Source of the DNA: Flavobacterium suaedae
Lineage (GTDB): Bacteria; Bacteroidota; Bacteroidia; Flavobacteriales; Flavobacteriaceae
Direction: 5' to 3'
NCBI RefSeq assembly: GCF_014642915.1
Contig: NZ_BMJE01000007.1
Coordinates: forward strand, 147,447-211,446
Length of the DNA stretch: 64,000 bases
Shown one piece after another: positions 1-9,081 of the stretch (position 1 is its first letter; each line of letters opens with the position of its first letter). A model generated the notes under the pieces. That model saw only the letters and a list, made by a program, of their open reading frames with translations. It had not been told where the DNA came from and did no database searches. The translations under genes and the position numbers were made by a program.

Positions 1-133
1 TTTTTAGGCGGTTCTGTTCCGTTATATCCTTTATATATTAAAACTTCCGATTTCTGCGCATTTTAACGGTTTTATCAGTTTATTTATCGATTAAATATTA
101 CATATAAATAATGCATAATTATATTTACTGTGA

Positions 134-206
134 ATAGCAAGTAAAATTAATTTTTTACGATATTTTAGGGATAATAAAAGCGGGAACAGAGTTTCCGCTT
201 TTTTTT
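134..206 (+). ncRNA. Predicted sRNA, array unit 1 (diverged)
   Basis: The -7-like box TATATTTA is at 120-127; no clear -33 TTG is seen. The RNA would start near 134, pass through the core TTTTTTACGATATTTTA and a short GGG run, and end in the hairpin GCGGGAAC (180-187) / GTTTCCGC (191-198) with a three-base loop, followed by T8. Transcript ends are estimates. Confidence 0.5.
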
Positions 207-319
207 ATTTAAGGCGTCTTCAATACTTATCTTTATAGTAAATTCACGTTTTATCGTTTTTTATAAACAACTTATCTAAAATAATTGTAGCGCCTTAATC
301 AGAGTTATATTTTTAAATT

Positions 320-428
320 GGTTTAAGTATAGAGGCAAGCTATAATAATAAGTAGTGAGTTAAATTTTTACATTATTTTTGAAAATAAAAAGGGCATAAT
401 TTGGTGAAACAAATTTTGTCCTTTTTTA
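320..428 (+). ncRNA. Predicted sRNA, array unit 2 (diverged)
   Basis: TTG at 285-287 and TATATTTT at 306-313 are spaced by 18 bp and align with the promoters of the other units. The core TTTTTACATTATTTTT is recognisable but the G-run is missing. The terminator is a 13-bp stem with one mismatch (391-403 with 410-422, loop 404-409), then T-rich. Its stem sequence differs entirely from the GCGGNNC stems of the other units. Confidence 0.5.
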
Positions 429-605
429 TTGTTATTATATTTTACAGTAAATTATAAGTTTTTATAACCGTTCGTCTACAGTAAAACACATCTTATCGAC
501 AGTTAACCGTCATTCGTCTATACTTGGCAAGTACTTTAACGTGTATTTGTGTAGTTCATCTAAAAGAATTGTGTGCAGTATTATCAGCATCTATATTTGT
601 CCTGA

Positions 606-692
606 ATAAATAGCACTAGTAAATTAATTTTTACGGTATTTATAAGGGGGATAATAAAAAGCGGAACCATGCTAAATGCGTTCCGCTTTTTT
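606..692 (+). ncRNA. Predicted sRNA, array unit 3
   Basis: The promoter is TTG 569-571, N20, TATATTTG 592-599. The predicted transcript of about 87 nt carries the core TTTTTACGGTATTTATAA, GGGGG, ATAATAAAAA, then terminator stem GCGGAAC 661-667 / GTTCCGC 680-686 and T6. Units 3, 4 and 5 are nearly identical over the whole unit, including about 40 bp upstream of the promoter. Confidence 0.65.
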
Positions 693-852
693 ATTGTTAG
701 CCTGATTATATAACTACTAAACGGACGGTAAATACCAGTCATCCCTTTATTATGGTTAATAGTCTATAGGATTTGTGTACTTTAACGATTTTTACAAGCT
801 GTTAGTCTAAAAAAATTGTGTACAGCATTATCAGCATCTATATTTGTCTTGA

Positions 853-940
853 ATAAATAGCACTAGTAAATTAATTTTTACGGTATTTATAAGGGGGATA
901 ATAAAAAAGCGGAGCCATGTAAAATGAGCTCCGCTTTTTT
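853..940 (+). ncRNA. Predicted sRNA, array unit 4
   Basis: The promoter is TTG 816-818, N20, TATATTTG 839-846. The same core and G5 run are followed by terminator stem GCGGAGC 909-915 / GCTCCGC 928-934 and T6. Compared with unit 3, both sides of the stem have changed together (A-T to G-C), so pairing is kept. Confidence 0.65.
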
Positions 941-1107
941 GTTGTTTACTGTTTTATATTTCTTCAAAAGAGTTTACCAATTCAAAAGTACAACTTCTCT
1001 ATAGTAAACGCCTGTTTAACTGTACTTTTTACGTGCTTTAACGTGTATTTGTGTAGTTCATCTAAAAGAGTTGTGTACAGTATTATCAGCATCTATATTT
1101 GTCCTGA

Positions 1108-1196
1108 ATAAATAGCACTAGTAAATTAATTTTTACGGTATTTATAAGGGGGATAATAAAAAAGCGAAACCATTTAATATGAGTTTCGCTTTTTTA
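1108..1196 (+). ncRNA. Predicted sRNA, array unit 5
   Basis: The promoter is TTG 1071-1073, N20, TATATTTG 1094-1101. The core and G5 run are identical to units 3 and 4. The terminator stem is GCGAAAC 1164-1170 / GTTTCGC 1183-1189 followed by T7; relative to unit 3 a G-C pair has become A-T on both sides. Confidence 0.65.
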
Positions 1197-1280
1197 TTGG
1201 TCTATTTTCTGACAGAAAATTCATTACTAAAATAAATAAATATTTGTAAGTTAAATACTTTTAATCTACTTTTGCAAGTA

Positions 1281-1352
1281 ATAGTATTGGTAAAATTTAT
1301 TTTTTACGGTATTTTATTGGGGGAGAAAGCGGAGACATTTGTTTCCGCTTTT
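1281..1352 (+). ncRNA. Predicted sRNA, array unit 6 (diverged)
   Basis: The promoter is TTG 1244-1246, N20, TACTTTTG 1267-1274, a full consensus match although the surrounding sequence has diverged from units 3-5. The core TTTTTTACGGTATTTTA and a GGGGG run (1319-1323) are kept. The terminator stem is GCGGAGAC 1329-1336 / GTTTCCGC 1341-1348 with a four-base loop, then TTTTA. Confidence 0.55.
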
Positions 1353-1389
1353 ATTTAAAAAATAAATGTTTATATATCTGCATAAAAAA

Positions 1390-1409
1390 GGGAGCCTTAT
1401 AAGGCTCCC
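1390..1409 (-). terminator. Terminator of the superoxide dismutase gene
   Basis: A perfect 20-bp hairpin (GGGAGCCTT / AAGGCTCCC around AT) lies 25 bp beyond the sod stop codon. It has A6 on its left side, which is a U-run for leftward transcription, and T6 on the right, so it can work in both directions and insulates sod from the sRNA array. Confidence 0.8.
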
Positions 1410-1434
1410 TTTTTATTTATAAGTATAAGGTTTA

Positions 1435-2043
1435 TTACTTCTCGTTAGCATATCTTCTTGCTACTTCTTCCCAGTTAATTACATTAAAAAATGCTTCAAT
1501 GTAATCAGGTCTTTTGTTTTGGTAGTTTAAGTAGTAAGCATGTTCCCATACATCAAGACCAAGTATTGGTGTACCACCGCAACCAATTTCCGGCATTAAG
1601 GGGTTATCCTGGTTAGGAGTAGAGCATACTTCAAGTTCACCACCTTTGTGTACACAAAGCCACGCCCAGCCCGAGCCGAATTGTGTAGCGGCAGCTTTAG
1701 CAAACGTAGCTTTAAATTCTTCAAAAGAACCGAAAGCTTTATCAATAGCAGCTTCAAGGTCACCTGTTGGTTTACCGCCGCCGTTTGGCGACATTACCTG
1801 CCAAAATAAGTTATGATTGTAAAAACCACCACCGTTATTTCTAACAGCACTGTTAGAAGGGTCAAGGTTTATAAGTATGTTTTCAATAGTCTTTCCTTCA
1901 AGATCAGTACCTTCAACAGCATCATTAAGTTTAGTAGTATATCCGTTGTGGTGTTTAGTATGGTGTATTTCCATAGTACGTGCATCTATATGAGGCTCAA
2001 GGGCATCATAGGCGTAAGGAAGTTTTGGTAATTCAAAAGCCAT
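1435..2043 (-). CDS. sodA: Superoxide dismutase (Fe/Mn family)
   Basis: This 202-aa protein converts superoxide to peroxide and oxygen in the cytoplasm. It has full family length and no signal peptide. The metal ligands are visible: His27 in MEIHHTKHH, His77 in FYNHNLFW, and the Asp/His pair in DVWEHAYY near residues 164-168. GGGFYNH and NQDNPL resemble the manganese-type signature rather than the iron type, but metal choice cannot be settled from sequence and a cambialistic enzyme is possible. A -7-like box (TAAATTTG on the minus strand, 2084-2091) lies about 40 bp upstream. It is monocistronic, with its own terminator. Confidence 0.96.
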   Translation of the reverse strand: MAFELPKLPYAYDALEPHIDARTMEIHHTKHHNGYTTKLNDAVEGTDLEGKTIENILINLDPSNSAVRNNGGGFYNHNLFWQVMSPNGGGKPTGDLEAAIDKAFGSFEEFKATFAKAAATQFGSGWAWLCVHKGGELEVCSTPNQDNPLMPEIGCGGTPILGLDVWEHAYYLNYQNKRPDYIEAFFNVINWEEVARRYANEK

Positions 2044-2164
2044 AATATTAGGTGTTTTTAAAAGATTAATATTAATTTTAATCCAAATTTAGAGATTTAA
2101 CTTGTAAAAAAGGATAAGATTTTGTTATAATTTCTCTTACTAATATTAAAAATAAACCTTCAAT

Positions 2165-5100
2165 TTGAGTAAGTCTGCATTTTCCGTTTATAATGCCTCA
2201 GCAGGTTCCGGTAAGACCTTTATGCTGGTAAAAGAGTATTTAAAAATACTACTGCAAAGCCCGGCAAATGACACCTACAGGAAGATACTGGCTATAACCT
2301 TTACCAACAAAGCCGTAGAGGAAATGAAAGGGCGTATTATAGCAAACCTGTCCGATTTTGCAAAAGAGAACCCTGCCGAGCGGAATGAAGGCTTGATGAA
2401 AGCCATTTCGCGTGAAACAGGTTTATCACTGGCAACCATTCAGGAAAAATCAAAAGCCATAATAAAGCATATTATTCATAATTATGCCTCGTTTGATATT
2501 TCTACAATAGACCGTTTTACCCATAAGGTAATACGTGCCTTTGCGCACGATTTAAACCTGTCCGTTTCCTTTGATGTTTCGCTGGAAACCGAGAATCTTT
2601 TAAAAGAAGCGGTAGATGCTATTATAGCCAAAGCAGGCGATAATGAAGAGTTAACCAACCTGCTGGTTGAATTTTCGTTAGATAAAACGGATAATGATAA
2701 AAGTTGGGATGTAACCTATGAGCTTTTTGAGACAGGTAAACTACTGGTAAACGAAAATAACCGTAGCGAACTGGAACAGTTTCATGAAAAAACCATAGGC
2801 GAATTTTTAATTATAAAAGATAAGCTCAACCAAGCGGTAAATAAACTGGAAGAGGAAAGTAAAACACTGGGGCATCAGCTTACTACTATGCTGGAGCAGG
2901 AGGGTATAGACCCTGCATCGTTCTCCCGTCAGGATTTCCCAAAGCATATAGGTTACATTATAGCAGGCGAGCTAAAACCTACCCATAAAAAGTACTACGA
3001 ACCCGACGATATAAAAATAAAAAAAGGCGCGAAAGATACTGCCGCTATAGAAAGCCTTACGCCACAATTACTGGCAACCTTGCAAAAGGTGTATAAAAAC
3101 TACGAGAAAAAGAATTTTTACGAAGCCTTCCTTAAAAATATTACACCGCTATCATTGCTTAACTCTATAAGTCAGGAATTAAACCGCATACAGGAGGAGC
3201 AAAACGTACTATCCATATCCGAGTTTAATGCCATCATCCATAAAGAAATTCAAAACCAGCCCGCCCCTTTTATATACGAAAGACTGGGCGAGCGGTACAA
3301 ACACTTTTTTATAGATGAGTTTCAGGATACCAGCCAAATGCAATGGCAAAACCTTATTCCGCTTATAGATAACGCCTTGGCAGGACAGGATTTAGAGGGT
3401 GTAAAAGGCTCACTTATGTTAGTGGGCGACCCTAAACAATCCATTTACCGTTGGCGTGGGGGTAAAGCCGAGCAGTTTATCGATTTAAGTAAGGAGGCTT
3501 TCAACCCCTTTTCTAACCCTGATAAAGAAGTTATTAATCTCGGCATGAACTACAGGAGTTACAACAATGTAATTCAGTTTAATAATGAGCTGTTTAGTTT
3601 CCTTTCTACCGAGTTTGATAATGAAGATTACGAAAGCCTGTACCGAAACAGCGAACAGGGCTATGTAAATAAAGAAGGCGGTTATGTAAACATCTCTTTT
3701 ATCCCTGAATTGGAAGGTAAAGAAGTAAAATCGGGTGATATTAGCGAGAAAGACGAACTGTATTTGGAGGCTACGCTGCAAACCATACAGGCGTTAAAAG
3801 CAAAAGGCTTTCAGTACAGGGATATAGCCTTGCTTACCCGTAAACGCCGACCGGGAGTACTGCTGGCAAACTACCTTACCGAAAAGGGGGTGCCAATACT
3901 ATCATCAGAAACCTTATTGATAGAAAATGCTGCTGAGGTAAAGCTGATAATCAACCTGCTGCGCTATTTAAAAAGTAACGAGAACAAAGAAGCAAAAGCG
4001 CAGTTCCTGTACTTTGTAGCCGACACCCAACAAATGGGTACAGGCAAACATGCTTTTATTGCCGAAGGTATGGAACAACCCAACGAGCAGGAACTTGAAA
4101 AATGGCTTTCGGGCTATGGCATACACATATCGTTTAAAGATTGCAGAAAGAAATCGCTTTATGAAGCGGTTGAAAGTATAATAGATGCTTTTATAAAAGA
4201 TAAAAGTAACCAGAGTTATGTGCAGTACTTTTTAGATTTGGTACTGGAACGCGATATCAGGTTACAATCAGGTATATCTGATTTTTTGGAGTATTGGGAC
4301 AACAACGGTTCTAAATTCAGCATACCCTCACCCGAAGGGAACGATGCCGTGCGTATTCTTACCATACATAAATCTAAAGGGTTGGAATTCCCTGTGGTAA
4401 TTTTCCCATTTGCCGAGGAAGATTACTCCCGTTCACCACAAAGTAAAATGTGGCTGGAACTGGAAGATGAAACCATTGAAGTGCAAAAAGCCTTAATAGA
4501 TAGTAATAAAGGTGTAGCCGAATACGGCGAACGCGGCGCGGAACTGTACGGTATAAAAGAACAGGAAGAACTGCTGGACAACATTAATATACTATATGTA
4601 GCCCTTACCCGTGCCGAAGAACAACTGTATATTATTACGGGCAGGAACGTAACTTCACGCGGAGCGTTAACTAATAATATGTCGTCTTTCTTTATACGGT
4701 ATTTAGAGTTTAAAGGCCTTTATGATGAAGGTAAAAATGTATATGAGTTTGGCGAGGCACAACGCCTTTCAGAACCTGATGAGGGCAGTGCACAACAACC
4801 CACCATACAAGTAGTACAGGAACGGTTTAACCCGCGAGCGGTAAAAATTGCACAGCGCGAAGCCTTAATGTGGGGCAGTACCCAACTGGAAGCCATCGAG
4901 TTTGGTAACATTATTCACGAAATACTATCGTTTGTAAAAACAACTGATGATATTCCGTTGGCAGTAATAAAGGCTATAGAATCAGGGTTAATAACCCAAA
5001 GCCAGAAAGAGGAAGTGAGTGCCATGTTGTTTAAAGTGGTAACCCACCCCGAACTGGCAGTATTTTTCGTCGAAGCCACAACTATATTTAATGAGCAAAG

Positions 5101-5320
5101 TATAATTGCACCCGGTATGCAAACCATTAAACCCGACAGGGTAGTGGTAAAAGGTACTAAAGCCTACCTGCTGGACTATAAAACCGGAGTGCACCTAAAG
5201 AAATATGAAAACCAATTACAAAATTATCAACTGGCATTAACCGAAATGGGTTTACAAGTAGCTAAAAAAGTGTTAGTATACATTGGAGAGGAAATAAATG
5301 TGGTAAATTTGCCGGTGTAA
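2165..5320 (+). CDS. UvrD-type helicase-nuclease, AddA/RecB-like
   Basis: This 1051-aa protein is a superfamily 1 helicase with a C-terminal RecB-type nuclease, expected to process double-strand breaks for recombination. Walker A ASAGSGKT is at residues 11-18, the DExx box FIDEFQDTS near 382, GDPKQSIYRWRGG near 420-432, HKSKGLEFP near 735 and VALTRAEEQL near 810. The nuclease motifs are intact: IIHEIL (~915), PDR (~989), DYKTG (~1002), QLQNYQ (~1017). The start is TTG: an in-frame TAA at 2153 leaves no upstream start, and the first internal ATG would cut away Walker A. The likely partner is the 923-aa nuclease at 9082, not adjacent. Whether it works as AddAB is inferred. Confidence 0.9.
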   Translation: MSKSAFSVYNASAGSGKTFMLVKEYLKILLQSPANDTYRKILAITFTNKAVEEMKGRIIANLSDFAKENPAERNEGLMKAISRETGLSLATIQEKSKAIIKHIIHNYASFDISTIDRFTHKVIRAFAHDLNLSVSFDVSLETENLLKEAVDAIIAKAGDNEELTNLLVEFSLDKTDNDKSWDVTYELFETGKLLVNENNRSELEQFHEKTIGEFLIIKDKLNQAVNKLEEESKTLGHQLTTMLEQEGIDPASFSRQDFPKHIGYIIAGELKPTHKKYYEPDDIKIKKGAKDTAAIESLTPQLLATLQKVYKNYEKKNFYEAFLKNITPLSLLNSISQELNRIQEEQNVLSISEFNAIIHKEIQNQPAPFIYERLGERYKHFFIDEFQDTSQMQWQNLIPLIDNALAGQDLEGVKGSLMLVGDPKQSIYRWRGGKAEQFIDLSKEAFNPFSNPDKEVINLGMNYRSYNNVIQFNNELFSFLSTEFDNEDYESLYRNSEQGYVNKEGGYVNISFIPELEGKEVKSGDISEKDELYLEATLQTIQALKAKGFQYRDIALLTRKRRPGVLLANYLTEKGVPILSSETLLIENAAEVKLIINLLRYLKSNENKEAKAQFLYFVADTQQMGTGKHAFIAEGMEQPNEQELEKWLSGYGIHISFKDCRKKSLYEAVESIIDAFIKDKSNQSYVQYFLDLVLERDIRLQSGISDFLEYWDNNGSKFSIPSPEGNDAVRILTIHKSKGLEFPVVIFPFAEEDYSRSPQSKMWLELEDETIEVQKALIDSNKGVAEYGERGAELYGIKEQEELLDNINILYVALTRAEEQLYIITGRNVTSRGALTNNMSSFFIRYLEFKGLYDEGKNVYEFGEAQRLSEPDEGSAQQPTIQVVQERFNPRAVKIAQREALMWGSTQLEAIEFGNIIHEILSFVKTTDDIPLAVIKAIESGLITQSQKEEVSAMLFKVVTHPELAVFFVEATTIFNEQSIIAPGMQTIKPDRVVVKGTKAYLLDYKTGVHLKKYENQLQNYQLALTEMGLQVAKKVLVYIGEEINVVNLPV

Positions 5321-5332
5321 AAGTTATGGTGA

Positions 5333-5400
5333 AGTCACAGTTCACAGTTGCAGTTGGCAGTCACAGTTGGCAGTAGCAGGAGGCACACAGTTATCAGTTT
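5333..5400 (+). repeat. CAGT-rich repeat, left flank of four-helix-bundle gene
   Basis: A degenerate repeat built on CACAGTT and GCAGTTGG units runs up to 12 bp before the 5413 gene. The right flank (5809-5914) carries units such as ACTGAAAACTGA, which are the reverse complement of CAGTTTTCAGT, so the pair forms a loose inverted repeat around the gene. Confidence 0.6.
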
Positions 5401-5412
5401 AATTAACTATAT

Positions 5413-5781
5413 ATGGATTTTAGGCAGTTAACAGGGTATAAAAAAGCGTTTGAAATATCGATGGAAGTATTTCATCTTTCTAAATCGTTCCCTACTGAAG
5501 AAAAATACTCTCTTACTGACCAGATAAGACGTTCTTCACGAAGTGTATGTGCTAACTTTGCTGAGGCTTACAGAAAAAGAAGATATGTTAACCATTTTAT
5601 TAGTAAGCTAACAGATTGCGATGCTGAAAATTCAGAAACAAACGTTTGGCTGGAATTTGCCCTAAAATGTAACTATATAACAGAAGAACAATATATAAGT
5701 TTGATACAAAAAAATAATGAAGTTGGAAAAATCATCAACTTTATGATAAACAACCCCGAGAAATTTGGGTGTAAAATTTAA
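5413..5781 (+). CDS. Four-helix-bundle protein (23S rRNA intervening-sequence family)
   Basis: This 122-aa protein matches the S23/IVS family (TIGR02436 type), small helical-bundle proteins first seen encoded in 23S rRNA intervening sequences. Typical features are the N-terminal LTGYKKAFEISMEVF helix, the SLTDQIRRSSRSVCANFAEAYRK segment (split over residues ~34-56) and a third helix with ENSETNVWLEFALKC. The biochemical role is unknown. It is flanked on both sides by CAGT-rich repeats, unlike its neighbours, which suggests a mobile or repeat-associated cassette. The related Avd accessory protein of diversity-generating retroelements shares the fold, but no reverse transcriptase is nearby. Confidence 0.85.
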   Translation: MDFRQLTGYKKAFEISMEVFHLSKSFPTEEKYSLTDQIRRSSRSVCANFAEAYRKRRYVNHFISKLTDCDAENSETNVWLEFALKCNYITEEQYISLIQKNNEVGKIINFMINNPEKFGCKI

Positions 5782-5808
5782 TTTAAAGATTTTTAAAGAG
5801 AATTACAG

Positions 5809-5914
5809 CAACTGAACACTGAAAACCGAGACTTAATTATTGAGGTAGTAACTGAAAACTGAGACTGAACACTGCGACTGAACACTGAGTACCGCGACTG
5901 AAAACTGAAAACTA
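5809..5914 (+). repeat. ACTGAAAACTGA-type repeat, right flank of cassette
   Basis: About ten degenerate copies of (A)ACTGAAMACTGMGA run between the four-helix-bundle gene and kbl. They are the inverted counterpart of the CAGTT repeats at 5333-5400. No open reading frame or promoter consensus is seen inside. Confidence 0.65.
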
Positions 5915-5942
5915 GATAAAACAACAACAAACAAACTATACT

Positions 5943-7136
5943 ATGTACGGAAAGATTAAAGATTACCTTGCTGAAGAGCTGGAATCCATAAAAGAAAACG
6001 GACTGTTTAAAAAGGAGCGTATTATAGCATCGCCACAAGATGCTGAAATAACCCTGACTGACGGGAGTAAAGTATTAAACTTTTGTGCTAACAACTACTT
6101 AGGTTTATCATCGCACCCTGAGGTAATTCAGGCAGCTAAAGATACTATGGATACTCATGGCTTCGGTATGTCATCAGTACGTTTTATTTGCGGTACGCAG
6201 GATATTCATAAAGAATTAGAGCAAAAAGTAGCTGATTTCTACGGAACAGAAGACACTATATTATATGCAGCCGCTTTTGATGCTAACGGTGGAGTTTTTG
6301 AACCATTATTAAGTGCCGAAGATGCTATTATATCAGATAGCCTTAACCATGCCTCTATAATTGATGGTGTTCGCCTTTGTAAAGCGGCACGTTACCGTTA
6401 TGAAAATAACAACATGGAGGATTTGGAGCAGCAGCTTATAAAAGCCAATGAGGAAAACAGAAGGTTTAAAATTATTGTAACCGATGGGGTTTTCTCTATG
6501 GACGGGCTTTTAGCGCCGCTGGATAAAATATGTGACCTTGCCGATAAATATGATGCGCTTGTAATGGTAGATGAATGCCACGCAGCAGGTTTTATAGGTG
6601 CAACCGGTAAAGGAACACTGGAAGCTAAAAATGTAATGGGCAGAGTAGATATTATTACAGGAACACTTGGTAAAGCCCTTGGTGGTGCAATGGGTGGTTA
6701 TACAACAGGTAAAAAAGAAATTATTGAAATGTTAAGACAACGTTCAAGACCGTACCTGTTCTCTAACTCGCTGGCTCCTGCTATAGTAGGTGCATCTATA
6801 AAAGTGTTTGAGCTTTTAGAAAAAGATACCTCATTAAGAGATAAACTGGAATGGAATACCAACTACTTTAAAAAAGGTATGAAAGAAGCCGGTTTTGATA
6901 TTATAGATGGTGATTCGGCTATTGTACCGGTAATGCTGTATGATGCTAAATTATCTCAGGAAATGGCAGATAAATTATTAGAAAAAGGTATTTATGTAAT
7001 AGGGTTCTTTTTCCCTGTTGTACCTAAAGATAAAGCACGTATAAGAGTACAACTTTCTGCAGCCCATACTAAAGAGCATTTAGACAAGGCAATAGCTTCT
7101 TTTACAGAAGTTGGGAAAGCATTAACTATTATTTAA
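5943..7136 (+). CDS. kbl: Glycine C-acetyltransferase (2-amino-3-ketobutyrate CoA ligase)
   Basis: This 397-aa PLP enzyme of the alpha-oxoamine synthase family cleaves 2-amino-3-ketobutyrate with CoA to glycine and acetyl-CoA, the second step of threonine degradation. The length matches the family. The PLP lysine is Lys244 in [21 protein letters not shown] holds the cofactor-binding Asp and His; [12 protein letters not shown] marks the N-terminus. The partner threonine dehydrogenase is not in the window. Close relatives (serine palmitoyltransferase, BioF) are less likely given the overall match to Kbl. It starts right after the CAGT repeat, so its promoter may lie in or before the repeat cassette. 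Confidence 0.95.
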   Translation: MYGKIKDYLAEELESIKENGLFKKERIIASPQDAEITLTDGSKVLNFCANNYLGLSSHPEVIQAAKDTMDTHGFGMSSVRFICGTQDIHKELEQKVADFYGTEDTILYAAAFDANGGVFEPLLSAEDAIISDSLNHASIIDGVRLCKAARYRYENNNMEDLEQQLIKANEENRRFKIIVTDGVFSMDGLLAPLDKICDLADKYDALVMVDECHAAGFIGATGKGTLEAKNVMGRVDIITGTLGKALGGAMGGYTTGKKEIIEMLRQRSRPYLFSNSLAPAIVGASIKVFELLEKDTSLRDKLEWNTNYFKKGMKEAGFDIIDGDSAIVPVMLYDAKLSQEMADKLLEKGIYVIGFFFPVVPKDKARIRVQLSAAHTKEHLDKAIASFTEVGKALTII

Positions 7137-7180
7137 CGGGATTTTATGGGCATAAGTAAGATAATTTTTAATAAATCGTT

Positions 7181-7210
7181 TTGCCATTAGCTTTTAACAG
7201 AGTAAATTTG
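7181..7210 (+). promoter_or_regulatory. Promoter of the OmpA-family porin gene
   Basis: TTTTG with TTG at 7181-7183, N19, TAAATTTG at 7203-7210 match the Bacteroidota sigma consensus. The predicted start near 7217 gives a leader of about 32 nt. Confidence 0.75.
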
Positions 7211-7248
7211 CTCTTGATATAACCTATTTGTAATTAAAATAAAAAAGT

Positions 7249-8649
7249 ATGAAACATCTTAACAAACTGTTCGTTGCTGCCCTTATGGCATTGGGTCTTA
7301 ATGCCCATGCGCAGGACGAAAACAACCCTTGGGCCGTTTCCTTCGGTGCCAATGCAGTAAGTACACGTTTTGGCGCTGCATCTGATTTCGGAGGTCAATT
7401 TGGCGACTTCTTTAAAATGGATGAGCAATGGAATATAATTCCTTCTGTATCTTACCTTAATGTATCTAGAAATATAGGAGATAATTTTTCTTTCGGGCTT
7501 ACAGGGTCTGTAAACAAAATTGATAAAGTAACTACTCGTGTAATGGGAACTGATGACGAGTATATGGTAACTGATCCGGGAGACCTTACTTACTACGGTG
7601 CAGATGCTATCATTAAATATAGCTTTATGAATGCTATAGGTACTTCATGGTTCGACCCATACTTACATATAGGTGGTGGTTACACTTGGATTGACGAGAA
7701 AGGTAACGGTACTGTAAACGGTGGTCTTGGTTTTAACTTCTGGTTAACTGAGCAAATGGCACTTTCAGTACAATCTACTTACAAGCACACTTTCGAAGAC
7801 CAGGCAGAAGCAAACGTACCAAGACACATACAACACTTTGCAGGTCTTACTTTCAAATTTGGAGGTAAAGATACTGATGGTGACGGTATATATGACAAGG
7901 ATGATTTATGTCCTGAAACACCGGGTCTTGAGAAATTCCAAGGATGTCCTGACAGTGATTCAGATGGTATCCAAGATAGCGAAGATGACTGTCCTAACGA
8001 AGCTGGTTTAGCTGAATTAAACGGTTGTCCTGATAGAGACGGTGACGGTATTGCTGATAAAGATGATATGTGTCCGGATGTTGCAGGTCTTGCAAATATG
8101 ATGGGATGTCCTGACAGCGATGGTGACGGTATAAAAGACAGTGAAGATGAGTGCCCTAACCAAGCTGGTCCTAAAGCTAACAACGGTTGCCCATGGCCAG
8201 ATACTGACGGTGACGGTGTTCTTGACAAAGATGATCTTTGCCCGGAAGTAAAAGGTACTAAGTCTAACCGTGGTTGCCCTGAAGTAACTGAAGAGGTTAT
8301 GAAGCAACTTAACGACTATGCAAGAACTATCCTGTTCAACAGTGGTAAATCAAGCTTTAAAGATGGTACTGTTCCTGTACTAGAGAACATGAGAGATATC
8401 CTTAAAGAGTACCCTCAGGCTAGATTCTCTATCGAAGGTCACACAGATAGCGATGGTAGTAACCAACTTAACCAGGAGCTTTCTGAAAACAGAGCTGCTG
8501 CTGTACTTAACTTCTTAGTAGAAAACGGAATCTCTAAAGACAGATTAATGTCTACTGGTTTCGGTGAAACTAAGCCAATCGCTTCTAACAAAACTGCTGC
8601 TGGTAAAGCACAAAACAGAAGAGTTGAAGTTAAGCTTATTAAAGAGTAA
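7249..8649 (+). CDS. OmpA-family outer membrane protein with TSP3 repeats
   Basis: This 466-aa protein is a peptidoglycan-anchored outer-membrane beta-barrel. A signal peptide covers residues 1-21 (cut after AHA). A barrel of about 185 residues follows, with alternating aromatic strands ending in FKFGG. Residues ~211-345 are calcium-binding thrombospondin type 3 repeats of the form DxDGDGIxDxxDxCPxxxG. The C-terminal OmpA domain (~350-466) has [18 protein letters not shown] and NRRVEV for meso-diaminopimelate binding. Codon use is rich in C-ending codons for Asn, Tyr and Phe, which suggests high expression. It has a strong promoter and terminator and is monocistronic. Confidence 0.95.
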   Translation: MKHLNKLFVAALMALGLNAHAQDENNPWAVSFGANAVSTRFGAASDFGGQFGDFFKMDEQWNIIPSVSYLNVSRNIGDNFSFGLTGSVNKIDKVTTRVMGTDDEYMVTDPGDLTYYGADAIIKYSFMNAIGTSWFDPYLHIGGGYTWIDEKGNGTVNGGLGFNFWLTEQMALSVQSTYKHTFEDQAEANVPRHIQHFAGLTFKFGGKDTDGDGIYDKDDLCPETPGLEKFQGCPDSDSDGIQDSEDDCPNEAGLAELNGCPDRDGDGIADKDDMCPDVAGLANMMGCPDSDGDGIKDSEDECPNQAGPKANNGCPWPDTDGDGVLDKDDLCPEVKGTKSNRGCPEVTEEVMKQLNDYARTILFNSGKSSFKDGTVPVLENMRDILKEYPQARFSIEGHTDSDGSNQLNQELSENRAAAVLNFLVENGISKDRLMSTGFGETKPIASNKTAAGKAQNRRVEVKLIKE

Positions 8650-8676
8650 TTAATACTTTTAAATATATTTAGAAAA

Positions 8677-8702
8677 GCCTCCGCAATGCGGAGGCTTTTT
8701 TT
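8677..8702 (+). terminator. Rho-independent terminator of the porin gene
   Basis: Stem GCCTCCGC / GCGGAGGC with loop AAT at 8677-8695, followed by T7. It begins 27 bp after the stop codon. Confidence 0.9.
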
Positions 8703-8767
8703 ATAAAAAAAAATGTAAACTTGTGTAGTAGTATCTTGCTTTAAATCAACTATAAAACTAAATTATT

Positions 8768-9037
8768 ATGAAAAAAACTATCCTAATTTTAGTAATGCTG
8801 TTTCTGCTTGTTTCATGTGCCCGCCACACCTCCTGCGACTTCCCTACTGAAGAACAATACGGGTTTTGGAGTGGATTATTGCATGGTATTATATCTCCTA
8901 TAGGTTTGGTAGGTATGTTGATATATGATGATGTAGCTGTTTTCGCCCCTAATAACAATGGAGCATGGTATGCTTTCGGATTCTTATTAGGTTCAGGAGG
9001 TTGGGGTTTTTTAGCTTCCAGAGGTTCTAAAAAGTGA
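8768..9037 (+). CDS. Small lipoprotein, membrane-embedded, unknown function
   Basis: This 89-aa protein starts with a lipoprotein signal (LLVSC, acylated Cys17). The mature part has a hydrophobic stretch GLLHGIISPIGLVGMLIYDD and a glycine-rich hydrophobic C-terminus (FGFLLGSGGWGFLASRG), so it probably lies against or through a membrane. Similar short proteins are widespread in Bacteroidota, but I know of no function. It lies between the porin terminator and the AddB-like gene and may be transcribed alone. Confidence 0.8.
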   Translation: MKKTILILVMLFLLVSCARHTSCDFPTEEQYGFWSGLLHGIISPIGLVGMLIYDDVAVFAPNNNGAWYAFGFLLGSGGWGFLASRGSKK

Positions 9038-9081
9038 GTTGATTATATAAGGGTTGACAAGGGTTTTATTATTTTTACATT

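Larger units (their letters stand above)
1..1352 (+). repeat. Tandem array of six related promoter-RNA-terminator units
   Basis: There is no convincing protein gene in this stretch. Six units recur with the same order: an upstream AT-rich segment, a promoter of the TTG-N18..20-TAnnTTTG type, a conserved core resembling TTTTTACGGTATTTA followed by a G-run and ATAATAAA, and a GC hairpin followed by T6-8. The -7 boxes lie near 120, 306, 592, 839, 1094 and 1267, so the spacing is 173-286 bp. Units 3-5 are nearly identical over about 160 bp; units 1, 2 and 6 are diverged. Terminator stems differ between units but keep pairing (GCGGAAC/GTTCCGC, GCGGAGC/GCTCCGC, GCGAAAC/GTTTCGC). I infer tandemly duplicated small-RNA genes. 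Confidence 0.75.

Noticed and set aside
530..1196. CRISPR array
   Set aside because: Units are about 160 bp and carry promoters and terminators; there are no short constant repeats with regular spacers and no cas genes.
5413..5781. Accessory protein of a diversity-generating retroelement
   Set aside because: The four-helix fold is shared with Avd, but no reverse transcriptase, template repeat or variable repeat is found nearby.
7779..8307. Antisense proteins (149 and 96 aa) inside the OmpA gene
   Set aside because: They are complements of the Asp/Gly-rich TSP3 repeats, whose codons contain no stop on the other strand. The sense strand has a clear family match.
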